DNA from: CAZADA01 sp964526675
GTDB lineage: Bacteria; Pseudomonadota; Alphaproteobacteria; Caulobacterales; Maricaulaceae
NCBI GenBank assembly: GCA_964526675.1
Contig: CAZGLY010000010.1
Coordinates: 1 to 64,000 of the forward strand
Reading direction: 5' to 3'
DNA length: 64,000 bases
Numbering within the stretch: the first letter of the stretch is position 1; every line of letters starts with the position of its first letter. Below, piece after piece: positions 43,150 through 51,112 of this stretch. The notes under the pieces were generated by a model, which saw only the letters and a list, made by a program, of their open reading frames with translations, made no database searches and was not told where the DNA came from. Both the position numbers and the translations under genes were made by a program.

Positions 43150-44926
43150 CGGGCCCGCCCCCGCCGCGCTCCAGGGCGAGCGAGCGGACGCGCGCTTGCG
43201 GGCGCGCCGGCGCGCGGAGGCGCGGTTCCGCACCTACGGGCTCATCGCGATTGTGTTGGCGGGCGCGGCTTTGGCCGTGTTGGTGACCAGCATCGCCATC
43301 CAAAGCGTGTCGGCCTTCACGGCGTATCATGTGGTGCTGGACATTCCCGTGGATGATGTCGCGCCGGGTTCCGACGCCGCGCCGCCAAACCGCGGCGCGA
43401 TCGACTACGGGCGACGGCTGCGCGAAGCGGTGTTCGCGGCCCTGCCCGAGGTCGAGGGACGCGCGGCGTTGCGGGACTTGAGCCGGTTGACCCATTCGCT
43501 CAACGCCCCGGACGTGCGGCGCAAGGCCATGGCGCGGCCGCCCGACGCCACGGGACCGCTGCGCTTCGCGGCGCCTCTCGATGACGACTTGGATCTGTTT
43601 CTGAAGGGGCGGGTCTACCGCAGCGTGTTTGTGGATGGCCGCGGTGAAGCCACGCCCAGCGCCCGCACGGGCCGGGTGGCGATCGCGACCACGCAGAACG
43701 GGTTCGCGGGCTTGCGCGAACGGGCCAAAGCGCGGTTGGCGCGACGGGCCGCCGCCCTCCAGGCCCAGGTGGACCAAGCCGCGGCGCAGCAAGAGCGACT
43801 GCGTGCGGCCCGCGCGGAGGGCGAGCCGGCCAGCGCTCAGGAAGCCGCCGCGGAGACGACGTTGGCCACCGCGGTCGCCCGCCGGGACGCGGTGTTGGAG
43901 CGCGTGGAGACCCTCGAGCCGCTGGCGTTGGCGGCGGACGCGCCGAGCGTGTTGATCCAGATCAATGGCGGCGTCGTGAAAGTGGATCGCCTCGGCGCCG
44001 CGGCGCTGGAGGGCAGCGTTCTCGTCCCGCTCCAATCGCTGGCGCCGGCGTCGTCGGGGACATGGCGCGTGGTGGAGATCCTGACGCCGGAGGCGGATCG
44101 CGCGCGCAACAAGTTTTCCGACGCGCAGGCCGCGTTCGCTTTAGTGCTCCGCGATCGGGGCGTTGTGAAGCGTCAGATCAACCGGTCGCTTTTCACCGCG
44201 GCGGCGTCCAATGAACCGGAGTTGGCCGGCTTGCTGGGCGCGCTGGCCGGCTCGATGCTGACGATTGTGGTGACGATCGCCCTGGCGTTGCCCCTCGGCG
44301 TGGCCGCGGCGATTTATCTGGAGGAGTTCGCCCCGAAGAATCGCCTGACCGACGCGATTGAGGTGAACATCAACAATCTGGCGGCCGTGCCGTCCATCGT
44401 GTTTGGGCTCCTCGGCGCGACGGTGTTCCTCAATCTCTTCGGCCGGGATTTGGGAATGTCGAACATTTTCGGCCGCGGTTTTCCGCTCGTCGGCGGTTTG
44501 GTGCTGGCGCTGATGACGCTGCCGACGGTGATCATCGCCACGCGCGCAGCGCTGCGGGCGGTGCCGCCGTCGGTGCGCGACGGCGCGCTCAGCGTCGGAG
44601 CCTCTCCCTTGCAGACCGCGTTTGATCACGTGATGCCGCTGGCCGCCCCGGGCATCCTGACGGGGGCGATTATTGGCTTGGCGCAAGCGCTCGGCGAAAC
44701 CGCGCCGCTGTTGCTCATCGGGATGGCGGCGTTCGTCGCTGACGTTCCCGACGGCGTGACGAGCACAGCCACCGTGTTGCCGGTGCAGATCTATGAATGG
44801 GCCAATCGGTCCGAGCGGGCTTTCGAGCCTCTTGCGGCGGGCGCGATTATGGTGCTGCTGGCGGTGATGACGGTGCTCAATTTGACGGCGGTGTTTTTGC
44901 GGTGGCGGTTTGAGCGGAGGTGGTGA
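43142..44926 (+). CDS. pstA: Phosphate ABC transporter permease PstA, long form
   Basis: The second phosphate permease subunit, 594 residues, about twice the E. coli length. After one N-terminal helix (about 32-52) comes a soluble segment of about 300 residues matching the DUF3333-type extension of alphaproteobacterial PstA. It includes an Ala/Arg/Gln-rich coiled coil at about 190-260. The permease core occupies residues 355-594, with P-L-G-V-A-A-A-I-Y-L-E-E-F and the coupling loop D-G-A-L-S-V-G-A-S-P-L-Q-T. The extension should lie in the periplasm, where it might touch PstS, but no role is established. The stop overlaps the pstB ATG. Confidence 0.93.
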   Translation: MSNGPAPAALQGERADARLRARRRAEARFRTYGLIAIVLAGAALAVLVTSIAIQSVSAFTAYHVVLDIPVDDVAPGSDAAPPNRGAIDYGRRLREAVFAALPEVEGRAALRDLSRLTHSLNAPDVRRKAMARPPDATGPLRFAAPLDDDLDLFLKGRVYRSVFVDGRGEATPSARTGRVAIATTQNGFAGLRERAKARLARRAAALQAQVDQAAAQQERLRAARAEGEPASAQEAAAETTLATAVARRDAVLERVETLEPLALAADAPSVLIQINGGVVKVDRLGAAALEGSVLVPLQSLAPASSGTWRVVEILTPEADRARNKFSDAQAAFALVLRDRGVVKRQINRSLFTAAASNEPELAGLLGALAGSMLTIVVTIALALPLGVAAAIYLEEFAPKNRLTDAIEVNINNLAAVPSIVFGLLGATVFLNLFGRDLGMSNIFGRGFPLVGGLVLALMTLPTVIIATRAALRAVPPSVRDGALSVGASPLQTAFDHVMPLAAPGILTGAIIGLAQALGETAPLLLIGMAAFVADVPDGVTSTATVLPVQIYEWANRSERAFEPLAAGAIMVLLAVMTVLNLTAVFLRWRFERRW

Positions 44927-45711
44927 TGGCGGTCTCCAGCATCGACGCGGCGACGGAGGTGAAGATCGACGCGCGCGCGGTGAGCGTCTTCTACGGCGAC
45001 AAGCAGGCGCTGTTCGACGTGACGCTGCCGATCAACGACCGCGCCGTGACCGCGCTCATTGGGCCTTCGGGATGCGGAAAATCCACCTTCTTGCGCTGTG
45101 TCAACCGCATGAACGACACCATCGAGCATTGCCGCGTGGACGGGGAGATTTTCATCGATGGCGTCGACGTGAACGCCTCGACCCTGGATCCGGTGCCCCT
45201 GCGCGCCCGCGTCGGAATGGTTTTCCAGAAGCCCAATCCGTTTCCCAAGTCGATTTATGAGAACGTCGCCTATGGCGTGCGCATCCACGGGTTGGCTCGG
45301 TCGCGGCGCGAGATGGACACGGTGGTGGAGACCACGCTCAACCGCGTGGGCTTGTGGGACGAGGTCGCCGACCGGCTCGACCAACCGGCGACGGCGTTGT
45401 CTGGCGGTCAGCAGCAACGCCTGTGCATCGCGCGGGCGATTGCGGTGAACCCCGAGGTGATCCTGATGGATGAGCCGGCGTCGGCTCTGGATCCCGGCGC
45501 GACCGAGCGGGTGGAGCAGCTCATTCTCGAGCTGCAGCAACGCTATTGCATCATTGTGATCACCCACTCCATGGCGCAAGCGAAGCGGATCTCCCAGAAG
45601 ACGGCCTTTTTCCACCTCGGCCGGGTCGTGGAGTACGGCGCGACGGAGCAGGTGTTCAGCGAACCGCGTCGGCCGGAGACGCGCGCCTATGTGACAGGCA
45701 AGTTTGGATGA
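44926..45711 (+). CDS. pstB: Phosphate ABC transporter ATPase PstB
   Basis: The cytoplasmic ATPase that drives phosphate import and takes part in signalling to PhoR. The 261-residue protein is complete: Walker A G-P-S-G-C-G-K-S-T-F with the PstB-specific R-C-V-N-R-M-N-D, the Q-loop F-Q-K-P-N-P-F-P-K-S, the signature L-S-G-G-Q-Q-Q-R-L-C-I-A-R-A, and Walker B V-I-L-M-D-E-P. ATG 44926 is chosen over two GTG codons just before it; GGAGG lies a few bases upstream. Its stop overlaps the phoU ATG (ATGA), so the transporter and its regulator are translationally coupled. Confidence 0.97.
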   Translation: MAVSSIDAATEVKIDARAVSVFYGDKQALFDVTLPINDRAVTALIGPSGCGKSTFLRCVNRMNDTIEHCRVDGEIFIDGVDVNASTLDPVPLRARVGMVFQKPNPFPKSIYENVAYGVRIHGLARSRREMDTVVETTLNRVGLWDEVADRLDQPATALSGGQQQRLCIARAIAVNPEVILMDEPASALDPGATERVEQLILELQQRYCIIVITHSMAQAKRISQKTAFFHLGRVVEYGATEQVFSEPRRPETRAYVTGKFG

Positions 45712-46430
45712 CGGACGCGCCCCCGCCGCGCCCCCGCACGGGGCGTTCGCTCCAAGCGGAGCTTGACGGCCTAACCGACCAGGTTGCGCGCATGGGCGGC
45801 GTCGCGGAGGCGATGACGGTGGCGGCGTTGGACGCCGTGGTGCGGCGTGACACGGCGCTCGCTCAGACCGTGATCGAGCGGCGCGCGGAGATCGCGGCGA
45901 TGCAGGCCGCGTTGGAAAAGGGCGTCGTGCGGCTCTTGGCGCTATGGCAGCCGTTGGCGGAGGACGTCCGCCAAACCATCGCGGCGTTGAAGATCTCGGT
46001 GCATTTGGAGCGCATTGGCGAGCTGAGCGGCAACGTCGCGAAGCGGACGCTGGCGCTGAATGAGGAGGATCCGACCGTCTTCACGCGCGGCGTCGATCGG
46101 ATGGGGCGGCTGGTGGTGGCGCATCTCAAGGAGGCGCTCGATTCCTATGCGCGGCGCGATCCCGAACGCGCGGTGTCGGCCTATCTGCGCGACGACGAGG
46201 TGGACGAACGCTACAACAGCCTGTTTCGCGAGCTGCTGACGTACATGATGGAGGACCCGCGCTCGATTGGTCCGTGTGCGCATCTTTTGTTTGTGGCGAA
46301 GAATGTCGAGCGGATTGGCGACCACGCGACCCACGTCGCGCGCCTCGCGCATGAGGCGACGACGGGGCGCGCGTTGGCGCGCCGGACACGCGATGATGGC
46401 GCTGGGCCGCCATTTGGGGTACGACCCTAG
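45708..46430 (+). CDS. phoU: Phosphate signalling protein PhoU
   Basis: PhoU mediates inhibition of PhoR by the Pst transporter when phosphate is plentiful. The 240-residue protein is two three-helix bundles in tandem; the paired metal-binding style motifs are visible, the second as H-L-L-F-V-A-K-N-V-E-R-I-G-D-H-A-T-H at about residues 190-207, with the first around H-L-E-R-I-G-E-L-S-G-N. It is cytoplasmic, at the membrane near PstB and PhoR. The tail past residue 220 is Arg-rich and variable. phoB begins about 80 bases later, with its own ribosome site. Confidence 0.95.
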   Translation: MTDAPPPRPRTGRSLQAELDGLTDQVARMGGVAEAMTVAALDAVVRRDTALAQTVIERRAEIAAMQAALEKGVVRLLALWQPLAEDVRQTIAALKISVHLERIGELSGNVAKRTLALNEEDPTVFTRGVDRMGRLVVAHLKEALDSYARRDPERAVSAYLRDDEVDERYNSLFRELLTYMMEDPRSIGPCAHLLFVAKNVERIGDHATHVARLAHEATTGRALARRTRDDGAGPPFGVRP

Positions 46431-46512
46431 CCGACGGGGTGGACGCCAGAGCGCATATTGTCCGAGTACGGATGATGGCGGCGGCGCCCCGGATCACATC
46501 GGAGAGGGGCGG

Positions 46513-47217
46513 ATGGATCCGTATGTCTTGGTGGTTGAAGACGAGGAGGCCGTCGCCACCCTCGTTCAATACAATTTGGACAAGGACGGCTATCGCGTCG
46601 CGATCGCCCGCGATGGCGAGGAGGCGCTGCTGATGATCGGCGAGCAGCAGCCGGACCTGCTGGTGCTGGACTGGATGCTGCCGAAAGTCTCCGGCCTTGA
46701 AGTGTGCCGGCGTCTCCGCTCTCGCTCAGAGACGCGCAACCTCCCGATCGTCATGCTGACGGCGCGCGGCGAGGAAGGCGACTTGGTCCGCGGCCTCGAC
46801 ACCGGCGCGGACGACTACATGGTCAAGCCGTTTTCCGTGAAGGAGATGTCGGCGCGCATCCGTGCTGTTCTGCGCCGGATCCGTCCGGGCTTGGCTGAGG
46901 ACAAAGTCAGCTGCGGAGACATCATGATCGACCGCGTCGCGCACCGCGTCGTGCGCTCGGGGCGCGAAGTGCATCTTGGGCCCACCGAGTTTCGGTTGAT
47001 CGAGTATCTGATGCAGCATCCGGGACGGGTGTTCTCGCGCGAGCAGCTGTTGGACGCGGTGTGGGGCTCGGACGTTTATGTCGAAGCCCGCACGGTGGAC
47101 GTCCATGTTGGGCGGCTGCGCAAGGCGCTCAATCGCGGCGACGAAGCCGATCCGATCCGCACCGTTCGCTCCGCCGGTTACGCGCTCGATTTGGAGCCCG
47201 CGACGGTCGACGCGTGA
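46513..47217 (+). CDS. phoB: Phosphate regulon response regulator PhoB
   Basis: PhoB binds Pho boxes when phosphorylated by PhoR and activates phosphate scavenging genes. The 234-residue OmpR-type regulator has the acidic pair at 10-11, the phospho-site Asp53 in L-L-V-L-D-W-M-L-P, and the lysine in Y-M-V-K-P-F. The winged-helix domain has L-G-P-T-E-F-R-L-I-E-Y-L-M and the recognition helix region V-D-V-H-V-G-R-L-R-K-A-L. I chose ATG 46513, preceded by GGAGAGGGGCGG. It should act on the Pho box at 41679 upstream of pstC. A hairpin between it and the convergent gcrA may end both transcripts. Confidence 0.96.
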   Translation: MDPYVLVVEDEEAVATLVQYNLDKDGYRVAIARDGEEALLMIGEQQPDLLVLDWMLPKVSGLEVCRRLRSRSETRNLPIVMLTARGEEGDLVRGLDTGADDYMVKPFSVKEMSARIRAVLRRIRPGLAEDKVSCGDIMIDRVAHRVVRSGREVHLGPTEFRLIEYLMQHPGRVFSREQLLDAVWGSDVYVEARTVDVHVGRLRKALNRGDEADPIRTVRSAGYALDLEPATVDA

Positions 47218-47245
47218 GCGCCGAGGCGGCCGGCTGACCGGGGCG

Positions 47246-47266
47246 GGCGTCGCCACTGGCGACGCC
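47246..47266. terminator. Hairpin between convergent phoB and gcrA
   Basis: A perfect nine-base stem, GGCGTCGCC (47246-47254) and GGCGACGCC (47258-47266), with an ACT loop lies between the two stops. There is no T-tract on either side, so it may act as a 3' end stabiliser rather than an intrinsic terminator. Confidence 0.45.
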
Positions 47267-47283
47267 ACAGCCCAAGCGACGGT

Positions 47284-47811
47284 CTACCAGCTCAGTTTGC
47301 GCGACGCGGCGATGGCGTCCAACGCCGCGTCGGCGTCCTCTTCGGTGCGGCGGCGACGGCGCACCGGCTGATACGCCATCTCCGCGTGAGCTTCGCAATA
47401 GGGCGAACCCGGTTTGCTGCGCCGGCCGCAGAATTGGAAGTCCGGATCGCCGGGGTCGCCGATCGGCCAGCGGCAGATGTGATCCGACAGGGTCAACACC
47501 GTGGCGTACTCACCGTTGGGCAGGGGCGCGGGCTTCATCGGCGGGCGAATCGCGGCCACCGCCGGGCGCCGCGGCGCGGAGGGCGTTGTTGGCGCGCGTT
47601 GTGGACGCACCGCCGGGCGCGGACGCGACACCGTGACGGTGCGCCGAGGCGGCCGGGAGGGCGTCGCACGGCCGGACAAGCCCAAGCGATGCACTTTGCC
47701 GATCACGGCGTTGCGGGTGACGCCGCCAAGTTGCTTTGCGATTTGACTGGCGGAAAGGCCTTCGGTCCAGAGCTTTTTAAGCATCTCGACCCGGTCGTCT
47801 GTCCAAGCCAT
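47284..47811 (-). CDS. gcrA: Cell-cycle regulator GcrA
   Basis: GcrA is an alphaproteobacterial regulator that binds RNA polymerase sigma-70 and recognises GANTC sites methylated by CcrM; in Caulobacter it activates ctrA and division genes. The 175-residue protein begins with the hallmark M-A-W-T-D-D-R-V-E-M-L-K-K-L-W and the helix-turn-helix A-S-Q-I-A-K-Q-L-G-G-V-T-R-N-A-V-I-G-K. A Pro/Arg-rich linker (about 50-95) precedes the sigma-binding end with I-C-R-W-P-I-G-D-P and F-C-G, Y-C-E-A-H-A. AAGGAGACGGGG lies upstream of the ATG. It is divergent from an ABC-2 permease gene and converges on phoB. Confidence 0.97.
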   Translation of the reverse strand: MAWTDDRVEMLKKLWTEGLSASQIAKQLGGVTRNAVIGKVHRLGLSGRATPSRPPRRTVTVSRPRPAVRPQRAPTTPSAPRRPAVAAIRPPMKPAPLPNGEYATVLTLSDHICRWPIGDPGDPDFQFCGRRSKPGSPYCEAHAEMAYQPVRRRRRTEEDADAALDAIAASRKLSW

Positions 47812-48069
47812 CCCCGTCTCCTTGTTCTGCGCGGGCCCCTAGATGTGGCACCTGCCGCGGGGTTGCGTCCCTCAATACGCGAGATACAGTATGTGGCGTG
47901 AAGGCGGGCACAACATTCTGTAGGCCCGTTCTTCACATTTTATTAACAGCTCAAGATGGTGAACAAAGTCTTAAAGCCCGCATTGTCTTCGCGCGAATTG
48001 GCGCCGCCGCCCGGCTGACGCAGCCGCCTCAAGGCGCCATATGGAGGGTTCGCAAGGACGGAGGTGAGG

Positions 48070-48870
48070 ATGCGCGGCGACGTCGCCCGGGTGCGCGATT
48101 TTGGGCCCGTGAATTGGCTGGGGTTGTGGACGCTTTACGCCAAAGAGGTGCGGCGTTTCCTCAAGGTGTCGGTGCAGACCATCATCGCGCCCGCCGTGCA
48201 AACGCTGCTGTTTATGGCGGTGTTGAGCGTGGGGATCGGCCAGGGCCGCGGCGATGCGTTGGGCGTGCCCTACACGCAGTTTCTGGCCCCCGGCCTCATT
48301 ATGATGAGCGTCATCGGCCAAGCCTTCGCCAACACCTCCTCCTCGATGATCGTGTCGAAACTCCAAGGCAACGCGGTGGATTTCCTGATGCCGCCGTTCA
48401 CCGCCGGGGAGTTGGCGGCGGCTTTTCTGGGCGGCTCGGTGACGCGCGGGGTTTTGGTGGCGGTCACGGGCGCGGCGGTGGTCGCGCCTTTCGCGGAGCT
48501 GTCGGTCGCCCATCTGTGGGCGGTTGTGTACTACACCGTCGCGGCGTCCGTGATGCTCGCGGGGCTTGGGTTGTTGGCGGGGATTTGGGCGGAGAAGTTC
48601 GACCATCTGGCGGCGATCACGAGCTTCATCATCGTGCCCATGAGCTTTTTGTCGGGCACGTTTTACACCATGGAGCGGTTGCCGGAGGCCTTGCGTCCGC
48701 TGGTGTCTTGGAACCCGTTTTTCCACCTGATCGACGGTCTGCGTTACGGCTTCATCGGCGTGTCGGACGGCGACATTGTCACCGGCGCGTTGGCGGTGGC
48801 GGCGCTTTCGGCGGCCTTGACCGGCGCCAGCGTGGTCGCGCTAGGGTCGGGGTGGCGGCTGAAGGCCTAG
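48070..48870 (+). CDS. ABC-2 type transporter permease
   Basis: A 266-residue inner-membrane permease with six hydrophobic helices, of the ABC-2/DrrB-YadH type used by exporters. Family features are the cytoplasmic start with L-Y-A-K-E-V-R-R-F-L-K, the S-S-S-M-I-V-S-K-L-Q-G-N segment and, between the last helices, P-M-S-F-L-S-G-T-F-Y. A strong GGAGGTGAGG sequence directly precedes the ATG at 48070; a GTG two codons earlier is less likely. No ATPase partner gene sits beside it, so it must pair with one encoded elsewhere. The cargo is unknown. argD follows after 65 bases. Confidence 0.88.
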   Translation: MRGDVARVRDFGPVNWLGLWTLYAKEVRRFLKVSVQTIIAPAVQTLLFMAVLSVGIGQGRGDALGVPYTQFLAPGLIMMSVIGQAFANTSSSMIVSKLQGNAVDFLMPPFTAGELAAAFLGGSVTRGVLVAVTGAAVVAPFAELSVAHLWAVVYYTVAASVMLAGLGLLAGIWAEKFDHLAAITSFIIVPMSFLSGTFYTMERLPEALRPLVSWNPFFHLIDGLRYGFIGVSDGDIVTGALAVAALSAALTGASVVALGSGWRLKA

Positions 48871-48935
48871 GGGCCGGGAGCCGCCGTCGGCGGCCCGAAC
48901 GCACGCCAAATCGCGTCACTGTCAGGAGCCTCAGC

Positions 48936-50138
48936 ATGTCTGCGCGCCAGCATCTTTTCCAAACCTACGCCCCGCCGGATCTGACGTTTGTCCGGGGCGA
49001 GGGCGCGGTGCTGCACACCGCCGACGGCGAGGCTTATCTCGACTGCATCGCGGGCATCGCGGTGAACGCGCTGGGCCACGCCCACCCCAAACTCGTGGCC
49101 GCGCTCACCGATCAGGCGCAGCGGCTGTGGCACCTGTCCAACATGTTCGACGTGCCAGGCCAAGCCGCGTTGGCCGACAAGTACTGCGCCGCGACCTTCG
49201 CGGACCGCGTGTTTTTCACCAATTCCGGGACGGAAGCGATCGAGTGCGCGCTCAAAACGGCCCGCCGTCATCACTTCGTGAACGGACGGCCGGAGCGGGT
49301 GAACATCGTCACCTTCACCGGCGCCTTTCACGGGCGCACCTACGGCGCGATCAACGCCGGCGGCAACCCGAACTATTTGGAGGGCTTCGGCCCCTCTTTG
49401 CCCGGCTTCATCCAGCTGACGTTTGGCGATCATGAGGCGCTGGAGCGGAGTGTCGATGAAACCACGGCCGCCGTGCTCGTCGAGCCGGTGCAAGGCGAAG
49501 GCGGTGTCCGCGCGCTGCCGGCGGCTTGCCTGTCGGGCTTACGGAAACTCTGTGACGAGCGCGGCGCGCTGTTGATCTATGACGAGGTGCAATCGGGCGC
49601 CGGCCGCACCGGCAAGCTCTTCGCCCACCAATGGGTCGAGGACGCCCCGCCGGACATTATGGCCGTGGCCAAGGGCGTGGGCGGCGGTTTCCCGCTGGGC
49701 GCTTGCTTGGCGACGGAGGAGGCCGCCAAGGGCATGATCGTGGGCACTCACGGCACGACCTATGGCGGCAACGCGCTGGCCGTCGCCGTCGGCGCGGCGG
49801 TGTGGGATGAACTGACCGCGCCTGGGTTTCTCGACCACGTTCAAGCCATGTCCACCCGGTTTCTTGAGGGCCTCGCGCGCATCGCCGAGGGGCGCAACAG
49901 CGCCGTGATCGAGGAAGTGCGCGGCAAGGGGCTCTTACTCGGCCTCAAGGTGACGCCGCCGAACCGTTTGGTCCGCGACGTCGCGCGCAAGCGGGGCGTG
50001 CTTGTGGGCGTGGCCGGGGAGAATGTCGTGCGGCTGGCGCCGCCGCTCATCATCACCGAAGCCCAAGTCGATCAAGCGCTGGACGCCCTCGATGGGGCGC
50101 TCGCGGAGGCGGCGGCGGACACGGTGACCAACGCGTGA
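48936..50138 (+). CDS. argD: Acetylornithine/succinyldiaminopimelate aminotransferase
   Basis: ArgD transfers an amino group to N-acetylglutamate semialdehyde in arginine synthesis, and often acts in lysine synthesis too. The 400-residue PLP enzyme of the class III group shows F-F-T-N-S-G-T-E-A-I-E-C-A, F-H-G-R-T-Y-G, the D-E-V-Q-S-G loop with the PLP-contacting aspartate, and the Schiff-base lysine in A-V-A-K-G-V-G-G-G-F-P-L-G. The ATG at 48936 has AGGAGCC upstream. In many relatives the order is argD-argF-hslO; here hslO overlaps argD directly and argF is missing. Confidence 0.95.
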   Translation: MSARQHLFQTYAPPDLTFVRGEGAVLHTADGEAYLDCIAGIAVNALGHAHPKLVAALTDQAQRLWHLSNMFDVPGQAALADKYCAATFADRVFFTNSGTEAIECALKTARRHHFVNGRPERVNIVTFTGAFHGRTYGAINAGGNPNYLEGFGPSLPGFIQLTFGDHEALERSVDETTAAVLVEPVQGEGGVRALPAACLSGLRKLCDERGALLIYDEVQSGAGRTGKLFAHQWVEDAPPDIMAVAKGVGGGFPLGACLATEEAAKGMIVGTHGTTYGGNALAVAVGAAVWDELTAPGFLDHVQAMSTRFLEGLARIAEGRNSAVIEEVRGKGLLLGLKVTPPNRLVRDVARKRGVLVGVAGENVVRLAPPLIITEAQVDQALDALDGALAEAAADTVTNA

Positions 50139-51112
50139 GCCGCCAAGCGGGATCCATACAGATGGACCCCCTCGGGGGTCTCGACGACATTGTCGCGGCG
50201 TTCCAGATTGAGGAGCGGCCGGTCCGCGGGCGCATCGTGCGCCTCGGGTTTGTCGCGGACCGCATTCTCTCCGCCCACAACTATCCTCCCGCGGTGGCCG
50301 ATCTGCTGGGCCAAGCGTTGACCTTGGCGGTGCTGGTGGGCTCATCGCTCAAGTTTGACGGTCGGCTGATCATCCAGGCTCAGGGCGACGGACCCGCTCC
50401 CCTGTTGGTCACCGACTACACGACTGCGACGTCGGAGGAGCCGGGGCGGGTGCGCGGCTTTGTCCGCGTCGACGAGGGGCGCGTGTCTGGGCTGCCCGAC
50501 GACGCCGCCGATGCGCGGGCGTTGCTGGGCGACGGCCAACTGGCAATGACGATCGACCAAGGGCCGGATTTCGACCGGTATCAGAGCCTCGCCCCCATTG
50601 AGGGAACCGGGCTCGCTCAGATCGCGGAGGCGTATTTCGAGCAATCCGAGCAAGTGCCGACCCGGATCATGCTCAGCGCACAGCGGTTCGGCGCGCCAGG
50701 GGGTGCTCAGGGGGGCGCGTCGCCGGGGCTGTGGCGCGCCGGCGGGGCCATTCTCCAGAAGATCGCGGGGGACGACGCCCGCGGCGACTCCGAGGAAGCC
50801 TGGCGTGAGGCGCGGGCGCTGTTTGACACCCTCGATCCGCACGAGCTGGTGGATCGGGATGTGTCGACGTCGGCGCTGTTGTTCCGGCTCTTCCATGAAA
50901 ACGGCGTGCGGGTGTTCCCGCCGACGCCGGTGAGCAGCGAATGCCGGTGTTCGCCGACGAAGGTGCTGAGCGTTCTTGCGCAGTTTCCGCGCTCTGAGCT
51001 TGAGGATCTGGTGGAGGCGGACGGCCGTGTGGCGATTCGATGCGAGTACTGCAACGCCGAGTACCGGTTCAGCCTCGACGAAATCGCCGCGGCGTCGGCG
51101 GTGGACGGTTAG
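50135..51112 (+). CDS. hslO: Redox-regulated chaperone Hsp33
   Basis: Hsp33 is a cytoplasmic holdase switched on by oxidation, which releases zinc from four cysteines. The 325-residue protein keeps the zinc module at its C-terminus: the C-x-C pair in S-E-C-R-C-S-P and the C-x-x-C pair in R-C-E-Y-C-N-A-E-Y. The N-terminal domain has the usual strand pattern, with G-R-I-V-R-L-G and A-Q-G-D-G-P-A-P-L-L-V. The GTG start overlaps the argD stop (GTGA); an ATG nine codons in (50162) is a good alternative. Its stop overlaps the convergent trkH stop by four bases. Confidence 0.95.
   Translation: MSRQAGSIQMDPLGGLDDIVAAFQIEERPVRGRIVRLGFVADRILSAHNYPPAVADLLGQALTLAVLVGSSLKFDGRLIIQAQGDGPAPLLVTDYTTATSEEPGRVRGFVRVDEGRVSGLPDDAADARALLGDGQLAMTIDQGPDFDRYQSLAPIEGTGLAQIAEAYFEQSEQVPTRIMLSAQRFGAPGGAQGGASPGLWRAGGAILQKIAGDDARGDSEEAWREARALFDTLDPHELVDRDVSTSALLFRLFHENGVRVFPPTPVSSECRCSPTKVLSVLAQFPRSELEDLVEADGRVAIRCEYCNAEYRFSLDEIAAASAVDG

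Noticed and set aside
47812..48069. TTAA half-sites in the gcrA upstream region as a CtrA box.
   Set aside because: The half-sites are not spaced six or seven bases apart and no GANTC site is near; too weak to call.
47898..48935. In-frame upstream extension of argD across the ABC-2 permease gene.
   Set aside because: The extension overlaps a clear membrane protein gene; argD has a proper ATG with AGGAG at 48936 and normal length from there.
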